Origin: an uncultured Prevotellaceae bacterium
GTDB taxonomy: Bacteria > Bacteroidota > Bacteroidia > Bacteroidales > Bacteroidaceae
Assembly (NCBI GenBank): GCA_902784615.1
Contig: CACZVN010000006.1
Coordinates: 1-64,000 of the forward strand
DNA: 64,000 nucleotides
Direction: 5' to 3'
The notes under the pieces were generated by a model. The model saw only the letters and a list, made by a program, of their open reading frames with translations. It made no database searches and had not been told where the DNA came from. Shown here piece by piece: positions 8,846 to 18,368 of the stretch; within the stretch, counting starts at the first letter, position 1; the number at the start of each line of letters is the position of its first letter. The translations under genes were made by a program, and so were the position numbers.

Positions 8846-9126
8846 TAGCGGCGCTTCTTTTTAGAGGAGCGGAAGCCGAAGATGGAACCGTAGTTTTTCA
8901 GAAGTTTGCGGATGAGGAAGAAGGTATCCACCGCGACGATGCCATTGCTAACGAGACCGGCAATGTAATCGGTTTTGGTATTTCCATCGCGCTTGAGAAA
9001 CACCTGATTCCAAAGTTTGGTGAACTGTGTATTATCCTGATGGAGATCGTTGAGCAGTTCGTCCTTGCGTTGGCGAATCTCTTCCAACGTACGGTATTCT
9101 CGGATGGGTTTTTGAACAGGCAACAT
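8845..9126 (-). CDS. Small conserved-looking protein of unknown function, downstream of a holin-like gene
   Basis: 93 residues: a charged helical N-terminal half (REYRTLEEIRQRKDELLNDL), a hydrophobic stretch (LVSNGIVAVDTFFLIRKLL) and a basic tail ending KKKRR. I do not recognise a named family. It is the last gene of a three-gene minus-strand run with the YtxH and holin-like genes, which points to an envelope or stress-linked role. Confidence 0.6.
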   Translation of the reverse strand: MLPVQKPIREYRTLEEIRQRKDELLNDLHQDNTQFTKLWNQVFLKRDGNTKTDYIAGLVSNGIVAVDTFFLIRKLLKNYGSIFGFRSSKKKRR

Positions 9127-9128
9127 GA

Positions 9129-9158
9129 GATTAAAGATTAAACATTAACCATTAAACA
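9129..9158. repeat. ATTAAA-type spacer repeat, copy 3
   Basis: AGATTAAAGATTAAACATTA and further ATTAAA units, the reverse complement of the spacer type at 5786 and 6806. It fills the gap between two minus-strand genes. Confidence 0.6.
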
Positions 9159-9509
9159 TTACTTGCTCAGGAGCAGGGTGGCGAGGAAATGGACAAGTGG
9201 CTTCTGGATCCAGGTTTTCCGGAAGGAGAAGACGACGATGAAGAGCAGGAGATGCACCAGCCCTACGATGAGGAAGGCCAGGGCTGTGCCTGTGAAGGTG
9301 GCCAACCAGTAGGCTAGGGCAAAGGCAAAGAACATCAGGACGGCGATGAGGATGAAGAAGAAGAGAATGGCCAAGGCAGCCGCCGTCAATAGGCGTACCA
9401 CCTTGTCCACCACGTCGAGCTTCACATATTCCGTCTGAAGCCCGAGGTAATGTTTCAGCACCTCAATCAGTTGGGCAAACGTCTCAACGTTCTTGTCGCT
9501 GGAAAGCAT
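9159..9509 (-). CDS. Phage-holin-like (Holin-X/YqjE type) membrane protein
   Basis: About 116 residues: an amphipathic N-terminal region (FAQLIEVLKHYLGLQ, EYVKLDVVDKVVRLL) and two long hydrophobic segments covering most of residues 40-100. This matches the putative Actinobacterial Holin-X/YqjE family of small two-helix membrane proteins, which in most bacteria are not phage lysis proteins. ATG 9509 is preferred over TTG 9515. Its partner YtxH gene lies directly upstream, 14 bases after which this gene begins. Confidence 0.7.
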   Translation of the reverse strand: MLSSDKNVETFAQLIEVLKHYLGLQTEYVKLDVVDKVVRLLTAAALAILFFFILIAVLMFFAFALAYWLATFTGTALAFLIVGLVHLLLFIVVFSFRKTWIQKPLVHFLATLLLSK

Positions 9510-9529
9510 CCTCAACAGTCAATTGTCAA

Positions 9530-9742
9530 CTATTCTTCCTCTGCTGCGTCCTGGATATCATCCACGAGATCGACGACCTCTTTGCGGCTGAGTTTGATGT
9601 TGTGTTTCTTCAGGAAATCTTCCACGGCGTCTGTAATTTTCACACGGGTGTCCTCTCCCTTTTCAGGGGCCATCAGGATGCCCAGGGCTGCACCTGCGAT
9701 GGCTCCGCCCAGGAATGCACTTAAATAACCTAAACTTTTCAT
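9530..9742 (-). CDS. YtxH domain protein
   Basis: 70 residues beginning MKSLGYLSAFLGGAIAGAAL: a single glycine-rich membrane segment followed by GILMAPEKGEDTR, the hallmark of YtxH-like proteins, then an acidic helical tail. In other bacteria YtxH proteins are linked to general stress; here the role is unknown. It is the first gene of the three-gene run with its own promoter at 9784-9816. Confidence 0.85.
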   Translation of the reverse strand: MKSLGYLSAFLGGAIAGAALGILMAPEKGEDTRVKITDAVEDFLKKHNIKLSRKEVVDLVDDIQDAAEEE

Positions 9743-9783
9743 AATCTCTTCGTTTTATTAGTGAATAATGAGTTTTCGTTTTG

Positions 9784-9816
9784 CAAATATACAAAACTTT
9801 TCCGTTGGAATGCAAA
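9784..9816 (-). promoter_or_regulatory. Promoter of the YtxH-holin-like unit
   Basis: On the minus strand, TTTG (9816-9813) and TATATTTG (9791-9784) with a 21-base spacer. It is divergent from the SPOR lipoprotein gene. The 216-base gap 9743-9958 otherwise holds AT-rich sequence with no gene. Confidence 0.7.
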
Positions 9817-9958
9817 AAATCGCCAAATTTTTTGTTAAAAAGTTGTGTTTTCTTCGATTTAACAAACTTTATGTGCCTTTTTCGCTTGCTTTTGCGTGAT
9901 ATTTTGTAATTTCGCACCAAATTAGTGAATCAACAACTTAATTAAATAACAACAACAA

Positions 9959-10456
9959 ATGAAAAAAACAACCCTTTTGTGCGTAGGTTTATGCGCAGCC
10001 ATGGCTTTTACAAGCTGTAAGTCAAGTGAGAGTGCCTATAAGAAGGCTTACGAAAAAGCAAAGCAGTATGACACGGCTACCCAGCAGGCAACAGCCCAGA
10101 CTTCTGAAGATGCCGCTGTTGTGGCTCCTGTGGAGGCAAAGCCCGCTGATGAGACACGTGTAGTTGACAACCTCGACAATGTCTCTGTTCGTCAGGAGAG
10201 TGTCTCTCTGATCAGTGGTGCTGGTCTGAAGGACTTCAGTGTGATCGTTGGTTCCTTTGGTCTGATCTCGAATGCCGAGGGTCTGCAGCAGAAGCTGAAG
10301 GCTGCTGGCTATGATGCCCAGATCGTGAAGAACGAGGATAAGAATATGTTCCGTGTGGTAGCTTCCACGTTTGCTGATAAGGCTTCCGCCGTGTCCAGCC
10401 GTGACCAGTTGCGCGAGACCTATCCTGACGCCTGGTTGCTCTACAGCGCCCAATAA
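9959..10456 (+). CDS. SPOR-domain lipoprotein
   Basis: 165 residues. MKKTTLLCVGLCAAMAFTSC is a signal peptide with lipobox. An Ala/Gln/Glu-rich linker follows, then a C-terminal SPOR domain (FSVIVGSFGLISNAEGLQQK through FRVVASTFADKASAVSSRD). SPOR domains bind denuded glycan strands of septal peptidoglycan, so the protein probably localises to division sites or to the outer-membrane/peptidoglycan interface. The spacing to ruvX is 9 bases, so the two are probably co-transcribed. Confidence 0.9.
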   Translation: MKKTTLLCVGLCAAMAFTSCKSSESAYKKAYEKAKQYDTATQQATAQTSEDAAVVAPVEAKPADETRVVDNLDNVSVRQESVSLISGAGLKDFSVIVGSFGLISNAEGLQQKLKAAGYDAQIVKNEDKNMFRVVASTFADKASAVSSRDQLRETYPDAWLLYSAQ

Positions 10457-10465
10457 GCGAACGAG

Positions 10466-10879
10466 TTGGCGAGGATTCTATCCATCGACTACGGACAGAA
10501 ACGTACCGGACTGGCAGTCACCGACCCTCTGCAGATTATCGCAGGTGGGTTGGCGACTGTCTCTACGTCAGGGCTGTTCGACTGGCTGAAAGACTATCTC
10601 TCGAAGGAGTCTGTGGAGCGTATTATCATCGGTGAACCCAAGCAGACGAATGGTCAGCCCAGTGAGAATCTGGCCAGGGTGCAACAGTTCGTGAACCGGT
10701 GGAAGAAGGCTTTCCCCGAGGTGCCTATCGAGTATTATGACGAGCGGTTCACCTCCGTGTTAGCCCATCAGGCCATGATCGACGGGGGCCTGAAAAAGAA
10801 AGCCCGTCAAGATAAGGGACTGGTCGATGAGATCAGTGCGACGATTATCCTCGAAGATTATCTTCGAGCAAGACGTTAG
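10466..10879 (+). CDS. ruvX: Putative Holliday junction resolvase YqgF/RuvX
   Basis: 137 residues with an RNase H fold. Metal-binding acidic motifs are visible: SIDYGQKRTGLAVTD at the N terminus, YYDERFTS mid-protein and DEISATIILEDYL near the end. Family members act as pre-16S rRNA nucleases or Holliday junction resolvases. The start is TTG at 10466, required because the family N terminus MARILSIDYG begins there. It sits between a SPOR lipoprotein and def. Confidence 0.92.
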   Translation: MARILSIDYGQKRTGLAVTDPLQIIAGGLATVSTSGLFDWLKDYLSKESVERIIIGEPKQTNGQPSENLARVQQFVNRWKKAFPEVPIEYYDERFTSVLAHQAMIDGGLKKKARQDKGLVDEISATIILEDYLRARR

Positions 10880-10908
10880 ACATTAAAGATTAAACATTAA
10901 ACATTAAA
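10879..10908. repeat. ATTAAA-type spacer repeat, copy 4
   Basis: ACATTAAAGATTAAACATTA plus ACATTAAA makes up the whole gap between ruvX and def. It has the same word order as the copies at 5786, 6806 (reverse complement) and 9129. Confidence 0.6.
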
Positions 10909-10909
10909 A

Positions 10910-11470
10910 GTGATATTACCTATTTATATATATGGACAGCCGGTGCTGAGGAAGGTGGCAGAGGATATCACCCCTGACTATCCCCAGTTGAAGGAACTTA
11001 TTGCTGATATGTGGGAGACCCTCGCAGAGAGTGATGGTATCGGACTGGCTGCCCCTCAGATCGGCAAGGCCATCCGTCTGTCGGTGATTGACCTGGATGT
11101 GCTGTCGGAAGATCTGCCTGAGTATAAGGGATTCAGGAAGGTCTTTATCAATCCCCATATCATCGAATACGACGAGGAGAAGACCGACACCTCTGAGGAG
11201 GGTTGTCTGTCGTTGCCTGCCATCCATGAGAAGGTGGTGAGGCCCACGCGTATCCATGTGACTTGGGATGATGAACAGTTTGAGCATCATGACGAGTGGA
11301 TCGAAGGTTATCTGGCCCGTGTGATGCAGCATGAGTTTGACCATCTGGACGGTAAGATGTTTGTGGATCGGATTTCTCCCCTGCGCAAACAACTGATCAA
11401 GAGCAAACTCAGAGCCCTCACAGAGGGAAGATACCGTTGTGCCTACAAGACCAAACCCGTGAAAAGGTAA
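10910..11470 (+). CDS. def: Peptide deformylase
   Basis: This enzyme removes the formyl group from nascent protein N termini. All three family motifs are present: [18 protein letters not shown] and [10 protein letters not shown], carrying the Cys and two His metal ligands and the catalytic Glu. 186 residues is a normal length. The start is GTG at 10910 ([14 protein letters not shown]). The next gene begins two bases after the stop. Confidence 0.97.
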   Translation: MILPIYIYGQPVLRKVAEDITPDYPQLKELIADMWETLAESDGIGLAAPQIGKAIRLSVIDLDVLSEDLPEYKGFRKVFINPHIIEYDEEKTDTSEEGCLSLPAIHEKVVRPTRIHVTWDDEQFEHHDEWIEGYLARVMQHEFDHLDGKMFVDRISPLRKQLIKSKLRALTEGRYRCAYKTKPVKR

Positions 11471-11472
11471 AA

Positions 11473-13422
11473 ATGCGCCGCATTTTATATCTTTTGATCG
11501 TTTGGCCTATTCTGGCAAGTGCCCAGTTTAATACCGATCGTCTGGTGATGATAGGACGATCGGCTTTGTATTATGAGGACTATGTCCTCTCTATCCAGTA
11601 TTTTAATCAGGCCATCAGTCAGAAGCCCTGGCTCTATGAACCATGGTTTTTCAGGGGTGTGGCCAAATACTACCTCGATGACTTCCGGGGGGCAGAGAAC
11701 GACTGTACGGAGGCCATCGAAAGGAATCCCTATGTGGTGAGTGCCTATGAGTTGCGTGGTCTCTGTCGGATCAACCAGAAGAAGTTCTCCGAGGCTGTGC
11801 TGGACTATGACAAGGCCCTGCGCTATGATCCAGAGAACCAGAGTCTGTGGCATAACCGCATCCTCTGTCTGATCCAGGACAAGAACTATGACCGTGCCCT
11901 GGCAGAGATTGACACGATGACCACCCACTGGTCGAAATATGCCCGCGCCTACGCCATGCAGGCAGAGGTGTATCTGCTGCAGAAGGATACGGTGAAGGCG
12001 GTGCAGTCGTTGGACAAGAGTCTGGAACTCGATCCGTACGATGGCAGCATCTGGGCAGAGAGGGCTGTGATCAGTCTGGCTGCCCAGGAGTGGCAGGCAG
12101 GTGAGGAATACCTCACGAAGAGTATCCACCTGTTGCCCAAGCATCCCGGCAACTATATCAACCGGGCCTTGGCACGTTATAACCAAGGCAATCTGCGAGG
12201 GGCCATGGCAGACTATGACACGGCCCTCGACCTGGATCCCAATAACTTCCTCGGCCACTATAACCGAGGTCTGTTGAGGGCTCAGGTGGGTGATGACAAC
12301 CGAGGTATCGAGGACTTCGACTTCGTGCTGAAACTGGAGCCGGACAACCTGATGGCGCTGTTTAATCGTGCCCTGCTGTTGGAACAGACGGGTAACCTGA
12401 GGGCGGCTATCCGGGACTATTCGAAGGTGATCGAGGTGTTCCCGAATTTCTGGTTCGGACTGGAGCACAGGGCCTCCTGTTATCGTAGGTTGGGTAATAC
12501 CAAACAGGCGGAGTTGGATGAGTTCCGGATCCTGAAGGCGCAGATCGACAAGCGCTATGGCAAACAGCCCAAGATGACCCAGAAACAGCGTCAGATGCGT
12601 AAGCGCAGTGATGAGGATCTGGAGAAATACAACCAACTCGTGGTGGCTGATGAACAGGAGGTGGAACATGAGTATGCGAGCGACTACAGGGGTAGGGTAC
12701 AGAACCGCAAGGCGGAGATGACCTACCTGCCGATGTATGGTCTGACCTTTGCCCAGCCCTTTAGTGAGGTGAAGCGGGATATGCCCTATGAGCGGAGTGT
12801 GGAGGCGTTTAACCAGCATTCCGGCAGTAGGATGATCTATGTGTCGTGTGACCAGACGAAGTTGGGTGAGCAGCAGATGAAGCAGACCTTCGCCTATATC
12901 GATTCCCTGAGTCATGTGATCGAGACCACGAAGACCACTGCTGGTGTGAAGCCCTACCTCCTGCTGAGGGCCGTGGCCTACTGTTCGATCCAGAATTTCG
13001 ACAATGCCATTGATGACCTGAGTATCTATCTGCAGATCGACTCTACGTCATCGTTGGCCTATTGGCAGCGTGCGGTGTGTCAGGCAAAGATCAATGAGTT
13101 CAATGCCTCACAGGGCACGAATGTCGAGTTGCAGAGTGCCAATGTGTTGGGTGACCTCTCTGATGCCATCCAGTTGGATTCCCAGAATGCCTATCTCTAT
13201 TATGACCGGGGGAACCTGTATGTGCAGCGCAACGACTACCAGCATGCCATCGATGACTATAGCCGTGCCATTGAACTCGAACCCAATCTTGCGGAGGCCT
13301 ATTTCAACAGAGGCATCGCCCGTCTGCAAGCCAAGAAGACTGTTGAGGGTGTTGCAGACCTCAGTAAGGCGGGAGAATTAGGGCTTTACCAAGCCTATAG
13401 TGTCATCAAGAAGTATCAGTGA
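11473..13422 (+). CDS. Secreted tetratricopeptide-repeat protein
   Basis: 649 residues with an N-terminal signal peptide (MRRILYLLIVWPILASAQ). At least ten TPR-like units run from residue 25 to 345 and again from about 490 to 640 (for example AIDDYSRAIELEPNLAEAYF). Between them lies a charged, Lys/Gln-rich linker (KQPKMTQKQRQMRKR). TPR arrays are scaffolds; in Bacteroidota many sit in the periplasm. ATG 11473 is used because the upstream extension overlaps def. The stop overlaps the CotH gene start. Confidence 0.85.
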   Translation: MRRILYLLIVWPILASAQFNTDRLVMIGRSALYYEDYVLSIQYFNQAISQKPWLYEPWFFRGVAKYYLDDFRGAENDCTEAIERNPYVVSAYELRGLCRINQKKFSEAVLDYDKALRYDPENQSLWHNRILCLIQDKNYDRALAEIDTMTTHWSKYARAYAMQAEVYLLQKDTVKAVQSLDKSLELDPYDGSIWAERAVISLAAQEWQAGEEYLTKSIHLLPKHPGNYINRALARYNQGNLRGAMADYDTALDLDPNNFLGHYNRGLLRAQVGDDNRGIEDFDFVLKLEPDNLMALFNRALLLEQTGNLRAAIRDYSKVIEVFPNFWFGLEHRASCYRRLGNTKQAELDEFRILKAQIDKRYGKQPKMTQKQRQMRKRSDEDLEKYNQLVVADEQEVEHEYASDYRGRVQNRKAEMTYLPMYGLTFAQPFSEVKRDMPYERSVEAFNQHSGSRMIYVSCDQTKLGEQQMKQTFAYIDSLSHVIETTKTTAGVKPYLLLRAVAYCSIQNFDNAIDDLSIYLQIDSTSSLAYWQRAVCQAKINEFNASQGTNVELQSANVLGDLSDAIQLDSQNAYLYYDRGNLYVQRNDYQHAIDDYSRAIELEPNLAEAYFNRGIARLQAKKTVEGVADLSKAGELGLYQAYSVIKKYQ

Positions 13423-15275
13423 TGATGAAAGACCTCAGACTGTTGCTCCTGCTGCTGTCAGTGATCCTCTGCGGGGCTGTCTCTGCTGATGACCTGTTGA
13501 CAGGACAGGTGATTGGTACGGAGGTCTCTGTGGATTACAGTACCAATGGCAGAACGACGACCGTCAATACCTGCAAGGATGCCTTTGACGGGGATCTGAA
13601 TACTTTTTTCGCCTCGTATGACAGGAGTTATACGTGGGCAGGACTCGACTTGGGCAGTGCCCATGTGATCACTCGTGTGGGCTGGTCGCCCAGAAATGAC
13701 GGACAGGGAGAGAAGCGCGTGCTCCTGGGTGTCTTTGAGGGTGCCAACAGAGCGGATTTCATGGATGCCCTGCCTTTGTATCTCATCACGGAGAAAGGGA
13801 AGATCGGACAGATGTCGTATGCGGATGTGGATTGCTCGAGGGGTTTCAGATATGTCCGCTATGTGGGTCCTTCCGATGCGCGCTGTAACATTGCAGAGTT
13901 GGCGTTCTATGGTCATGCAGGGGTGGGGGATGACAGTCATCTGTATCAGATCACCAATCTTCCTACCGTCAGTATCCATACGAAAGACGGGGTGATCCCC
14001 TATGACAAACAGCACCAGATCGTGTCGCAACTGACCATCATCTCTGATGGAGGTACCAAGTTGCTTTCAGAACCAGGTACCACCCGTGAGAGAGGTAATG
14101 CGTCGCGCAACTTTGACAAGAAACCCTATCGCATCAAGTTTGATGAGAAACAGCATGTGCTTGATGCCCCTGCGAAGGCCAAGAAATGGACACTGATCAA
14201 TAATTATGGTGACAAGACGCTGATGCGTAATCTGTTGGCCTTTGAACTGAGTAAGCGTCTGGGTATGCCCTATACGCCTTATGGGACGGCTGTGGATGTC
14301 CTGTTGAATGGGGAGTATAAGGGCTGTTACCAACTCTGTGACCAGGTTCAGGTGCATAAGAACCGTGTGGATATCACTGAGATGACCCCTGAGGACAATT
14401 CCGGCGTGGCCGTGACAGGTGGTTATCTGGTGGAGGTGGATGCATACGCCCAAGGTGAGAAGTCATGGTTCAGGTCGAATAATCGTAATCCCGTGACTAT
14501 CAAGTCGCCTCAGGAGGACTCTATCACCGCTGACCAGCGCAATTATATCAAGGCGTATTTCAACAAGATGGAGAATGACCTGGACCGTTATCTGGACAAG
14601 AACACCTTCCTGCGCCATTTCCTGGTGGGCGAACTCTCGGGGAATACCGATACCTATTGGAGTGTGTTTATGTATAAGGAGCGCGACGATGATACGATGT
14701 ACACGGGTCCTGTGTGGGATTTCGACCTTGCCTTTGATAACGATAACCGTACCTACCCTGTCTGTAACAAAAAGGATTACATCTATCGCAGTGGAGGAAG
14801 TTGTGCTGGTACGTTGAAAGAGATGGTGGATCTTTTCGTGCTGAAAAACAGTAAATCCCAGACCTTGCTCCTCGATATCTGGGACAAGGCCCGACATACC
14901 GATCTCACTGAGGAGCGTCTGGTGGCCTATATCGACCAGATGGAAGCAGAACTCGAGGCTTCTCAGAAACTGAACTTCATGCGTTGGCCCATTCTGAACA
15001 CGAAGGTACACCAGAACCCGAAGACTTGGGGCAGTTATGCGGCAGAGGTGGAGAATGTGCGCAGGTTTATGAAAGAGCGTCTGGCATGGATGGATAAACG
15101 TCTTGGTTATACGTATGTGCCCAGTGGCATCGAAGAGGTGGAGGTGGATATGAACCTGCCGTATGAGGTGTTTACGCTGTCAGGACAGGCCATGGGACAG
15201 CGTCTGGAGGGATTGAAAGCAGGTATCTATATCGTGAAGCAGGGTCAAACCACCAAGAAGGTTGTTAAAAAGTAG
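13422..15275 (+). CDS. Secreted CotH-family protein with discoidin-like domain and type IX sorting tail
   Basis: 617 residues. After the signal peptide, residues 25-165 look like an F5/8 type C (discoidin) carbohydrate-binding domain (AFDGDLNTFFASYD, WAGLDLGSAHVITRVGWSP). Residues 180-530 form a CotH kinase-like domain (RERGNASRNFDKKPYRIKF, GPVWDFDLAFDNDN). The C terminus, FTLSGQAMGQRLEGLKAGIY followed by VKQG and a Lys-rich end, is a type IX secretion sorting signal. CotH proteins are atypical protein kinases of spore coats and bacterial surfaces. GTG 13419 and ATG 13425 are alternative starts. Confidence 0.85.
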   Translation: MMKDLRLLLLLLSVILCGAVSADDLLTGQVIGTEVSVDYSTNGRTTTVNTCKDAFDGDLNTFFASYDRSYTWAGLDLGSAHVITRVGWSPRNDGQGEKRVLLGVFEGANRADFMDALPLYLITEKGKIGQMSYADVDCSRGFRYVRYVGPSDARCNIAELAFYGHAGVGDDSHLYQITNLPTVSIHTKDGVIPYDKQHQIVSQLTIISDGGTKLLSEPGTTRERGNASRNFDKKPYRIKFDEKQHVLDAPAKAKKWTLINNYGDKTLMRNLLAFELSKRLGMPYTPYGTAVDVLLNGEYKGCYQLCDQVQVHKNRVDITEMTPEDNSGVAVTGGYLVEVDAYAQGEKSWFRSNNRNPVTIKSPQEDSITADQRNYIKAYFNKMENDLDRYLDKNTFLRHFLVGELSGNTDTYWSVFMYKERDDDTMYTGPVWDFDLAFDNDNRTYPVCNKKDYIYRSGGSCAGTLKEMVDLFVLKNSKSQTLLLDIWDKARHTDLTEERLVAYIDQMEAELEASQKLNFMRWPILNTKVHQNPKTWGSYAAEVENVRRFMKERLAWMDKRLGYTYVPSGIEEVEVDMNLPYEVFTLSGQAMGQRLEGLKAGIYIVKQGQTTKKVVKK

Positions 15276-15284
15276 GCGATTTTT

Positions 15285-15315
15285 TTTGTATTTCGCTCAA
15301 TTTGCACTATCTTTG
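15285..15315 (+). promoter_or_regulatory. thrS promoter
   Basis: TTTG at 15285-15288 and TATCTTTG at 15308-15315, spacer 19. The interval TATTTCGCTCAATTTGCAC differs from the guaA promoter by one base. Confidence 0.8.
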
Positions 15316-15348
15316 CACCCGTTTTAAACTCAAACATATATTGTAGAT

Positions 15349-17292
15349 ATGATTAACATTACTTTCCCAGACGGATCTGTTCGTTCGTATGAGCAGGGCG
15401 TGACTGGTTTTCAGATTGCAGAGAGCATCTCTCCGGCTCTCGCACGCAGTGTTGTAAGTTGCGGTGTAAACGGTGAGACCGTAGAGTTGAATCGTCCTAT
15501 CAACGAGGATGCCAAGATTGAACTCTATAAGTTTGACGACGAGCAGGGTAAGCATACCTTCTGGCACACCTCCGCCCACCTGTTGGCAGAGGCTCTGCAG
15601 GAGTTGTATCCCGGTATCCAGTTTGGTTTCGGACCTGCCGTGGAGAATGGTTTCTTCTATGATGTCTTGCTGAAGGACGGTGAGATGATCAAGGAGAGCG
15701 ACTTCCCCAAGATTGAAGCAAAGATGAAGGAACTGGCTGGCAAGAAAGAGCCAGTGGTTCGTAAGGAGGTGGCTAAGGCAGAGGCTCTGAAGCAGTTTGC
15801 TGCCGATGGCCAGACCTATAAGTGCGAACATATCGACCAGGACCTGGAAGACGGTTCTATCACCACCTATACACAGGGTAACTTCACAGACCTCTGTCGT
15901 GGTCCTCACCTCGTGGATACGGGCGAGATTAAGGCCATCAAACTGACCTCTGTGGCTGGTGCCTTCTGGCGTGGTGATGCTTCTCGTGAGCAGATGCAGC
16001 GTCTCTATGGTATCTCGTTCCCCAAGAAGAAGATGCTCGATGAGTATCTGGAAATGCTCGAGGAGGCCAAGAAGCGCGACCATCGTAAGATCGGTAAGGA
16101 GATGGAACTCTTCATGTTCTCCGATAAGGTGGGTAAGGGTTTGCCCATCTGGTTGCCCAAGGGAACAGACCTGCGCCTGCGCTTGCAGGATCACCTGCGC
16201 AAAGTGCAGAAACGTTATGGTTATCAGGAGGTTATCACCCCGCATATCGGTGGTAAGAGTCTGTATGTTACCTCTGGTCACTATGCTCATTACGGTCAGG
16301 ATTCGTTCCGTCCCATCACCACTCCTGAGGAGGGTGAGGAGTATATGCTGAAGCCCATGAACTGTCCGCATCACTGTGAGATCTTCGCCTGGAAGCCACG
16401 TTCATATCGTGACCTGCCCCTGCGTATCGCAGAGTTCGGTACGGTGTATCGTTATGAGCAGAGTGGTGAGTTGCATGGTCTGACGCGTGTACGTTCGTTC
16501 ACCCAGGATGATGCCCACCTGTTCTGCAGGCCTGACCAGGTGAAGCAGGAGTTCCTGAACGTGATGGATATCATCGGTGTGGTACTGAGTGCCTTCGGCT
16601 TTAACTTCGAGGCTCAGATCAGTCTGCGTGATCCTAACGACCATACGAAGTATGTCGGTACTGACGAGGACTGGGCATTGGCTGAGAAGGCCATCCAGGA
16701 GGCATGTCAGGAGAAGGGACTGAACGCTAAGGTGGAATATGGAGAGGCTGCTTTCTATGGACCGAAGCTCGACTTTATGATCAAGGATGCCATCGGCCGT
16801 CGTTGGCAGTTAGGTACCATCCAGGTGGATTACAATCTGCCAAAGCGTTTCCAACTCGAATATACGGATGAGGACAACCAGAAGAAGACGCCTGTGATGA
16901 TCCACCGTGCACCCTTCGGATCGTTGGAGCGTTTCTGTGCTGTGCTCATCGAACATACCAGTGGTCACTTCCCCCTCTGGCTCACGCCTGAGCAGGTGGC
17001 TATCCTGCCTCTGTCGGAGAAGTACAACGACTATGCCCAGGAGGTTTGCAAGCAGTTCAGTGAGGGTGGTGTACGTGCCACCATCGACCTGCGCAACGAG
17101 AAGTTGGGTCGTAAGATCCGCGACAATGAGTTGAAGCGCATCCCCTATATGGTGATCGTCGGTGAGAAGGAGGCTGCTGATGGAACAGTGGCCGTTCGTC
17201 CTCAGGGCGGTGGTGAACAGAGTGTGAAGACCATCCAGGCATTTATCGACGAGGTGAATGCCCAAGTTGCTGAGATGACAAAAGATTTTTAA
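15349..17292 (+). CDS. thrS: Threonine-tRNA ligase
   Basis: This class II synthetase charges tRNA-Thr. Domains in order: TGS (residues 1-60), the editing domain with [11 protein letters not shown], the catalytic core with the zinc-binding [10 protein letters not shown] and motif 2 ([20 protein letters not shown]), and the C-terminal anticodon-binding domain ([14 protein letters not shown]). 647 residues, full length. Own promoter; infC follows 74 bases later behind a second promoter. Confidence 0.97.
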   Translation: MINITFPDGSVRSYEQGVTGFQIAESISPALARSVVSCGVNGETVELNRPINEDAKIELYKFDDEQGKHTFWHTSAHLLAEALQELYPGIQFGFGPAVENGFFYDVLLKDGEMIKESDFPKIEAKMKELAGKKEPVVRKEVAKAEALKQFAADGQTYKCEHIDQDLEDGSITTYTQGNFTDLCRGPHLVDTGEIKAIKLTSVAGAFWRGDASREQMQRLYGISFPKKKMLDEYLEMLEEAKKRDHRKIGKEMELFMFSDKVGKGLPIWLPKGTDLRLRLQDHLRKVQKRYGYQEVITPHIGGKSLYVTSGHYAHYGQDSFRPITTPEEGEEYMLKPMNCPHHCEIFAWKPRSYRDLPLRIAEFGTVYRYEQSGELHGLTRVRSFTQDDAHLFCRPDQVKQEFLNVMDIIGVVLSAFGFNFEAQISLRDPNDHTKYVGTDEDWALAEKAIQEACQEKGLNAKVEYGEAAFYGPKLDFMIKDAIGRRWQLGTIQVDYNLPKRFQLEYTDEDNQKKTPVMIHRAPFGSLERFCAVLIEHTSGHFPLWLTPEQVAILPLSEKYNDYAQEVCKQFSEGGVRATIDLRNEKLGRKIRDNELKRIPYMVIVGEKEAADGTVAVRPQGGGEQSVKTIQAFIDEVNAQVAEMTKDF

Positions 17293-17309
17293 AAATAATT
17301 AATAAAAAA

Positions 17310-17341
17310 TTTGGCTAATTCGCTGAAAGTTAGTAATTTTG
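17310..17341 (+). promoter_or_regulatory. Promoter of infC-rpmI-rplT
   Basis: TTTG at 17310-17313 and TAATTTTG at 17334-17341 with a 20-base spacer, inside the thrS-infC gap. Confidence 0.75.
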
Positions 17342-17366
17342 CAGCCGATTTCTTAAAAAGTAGTGG

Positions 17367-18065
17367 ATGAAGAATGACAAATTGAAGAATCAGTACCGGA
17401 TCAATGACCAGATCCGCGTACGTGAAGTGCGCATCGTCGGTGACAATGGTTCCACCGTTGTTCCCACCCGAGATGCCATCAATATGGCCCGCGAGCAGGG
17501 AGTTGATCTCGTGGAGATCTCGCCCAACGCCAACCCGCCTGTCTGTCGTCTCATCGACTACTCCAAATTCCTTTACCAGCAGAAGAAGCGCCAGAAAGAG
17601 ATGAAGGCCAAGCAGGTGAAGGTGGAGGTCAAGGAAATCCGTTTCGGTCCTCAGACTGATGAGCACGACTACCAGTTCAAGCTCAAGCACGCCAAGGAAT
17701 TCCTGGAGGAGGGTAACAAGGTGAGAGCCTATGTGTTCTTCCGTGGACGTTCCATCCTGTTCAAGGAGCAGGGCGAGGTGCTGCTCCTCCGTTTCGCCAA
17801 TGATCTGGAGGAAGTGGGTAAGGTAGAAGGCATGCCGTCGCTGGAGGGTAAGAAGATGTTCCTCTATCTGGCTCCCAAGAAGGCTGGTGCCAAGAAGATG
17901 AGTCAGCAGGCCCGTGACAGGGAGGCTGCAGAGGCAGAGGCCAAGGAACAGGCCAAGCAGCAGAAGGAGGTGGAGGAGACAGAGGCACCTGCCAATGGTG
18001 GTCTGTTTGCCAATGCCAAGATCAGTGCTGATGCCTTGAAGAAACTGACAGAGGATCAGGGATAA
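17367..18065 (+). CDS. infC: Translation initiation factor IF-3
   Basis: It binds the 30S subunit and controls start-codon selection. The N-terminal domain ([33 protein letters not shown]) and C-terminal domain ([20 protein letters not shown]) are complete. A 30-40 residue Ala/Glu/Gln-rich tail extends beyond the usual end, giving 232 residues against about 170-180 in E. coli. The start is ATG, whereas many bacteria use AUU for autoregulation. It leads the conserved infC-rpmI-rplT operon. Confidence 0.97.
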   Translation: MKNDKLKNQYRINDQIRVREVRIVGDNGSTVVPTRDAINMAREQGVDLVEISPNANPPVCRLIDYSKFLYQQKKRQKEMKAKQVKVEVKEIRFGPQTDEHDYQFKLKHAKEFLEEGNKVRAYVFFRGRSILFKEQGEVLLLRFANDLEEVGKVEGMPSLEGKKMFLYLAPKKAGAKKMSQQARDREAAEAEAKEQAKQQKEVEETEAPANGGLFANAKISADALKKLTEDQG

Positions 18066-18138
18066 GAACAAAAGAAGACGGCGCGCCCGGTATATGCGTT
18101 GTCGTCGGATATTAATAACAATTTAAATTTTTAAAACA

Positions 18139-18336
18139 ATGCCAAAAGTAAAGACAAACTCCGGAGCGAAGAAGAGATTCACGTTCACCGGAACAGGTAA
18201 GGTAAAGAGACGTCACGCTTACCACAGCCACATTCTGACGAAGAAGACCAAGAAGCAGAAGCGTAACTTGGTGGGTACAACTATCGTTGATCCGTCAAAC
18301 ATGAAGCAGGTCCGCGACCTGTTGTGTCTCCGTTAA
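18139..18336 (+). CDS. rpmI: 50S ribosomal protein L35
   Basis: 65 residues, very basic. [20 protein letters not shown] and [14 protein letters not shown] are diagnostic of bL35. The 73-base gap after infC holds a GC-rich stretch that might fold, but I see no convincing leader structure. Confidence 0.97.
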   Translation: MPKVKTNSGAKKRFTFTGTGKVKRRHAYHSHILTKKTKKQKRNLVGTTIVDPSNMKQVRDLLCLR

Positions 18337-18368
18337 CCCTATTGTCAAACATTTAAAGTCAAGAAATT

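Noticed and set aside
9159..9509. Prophage holin gene
   Set aside because: The Holin-X/YqjE-like family occurs in ordinary chromosomes beside YtxH genes, and no other phage genes are nearby.
18066..18138. Possible L20-type leader or attenuator before rpmI
   Set aside because: Only four to five base pairs can be matched (GACG/CGTC) around a GC-rich stretch; this is too weak for a call.
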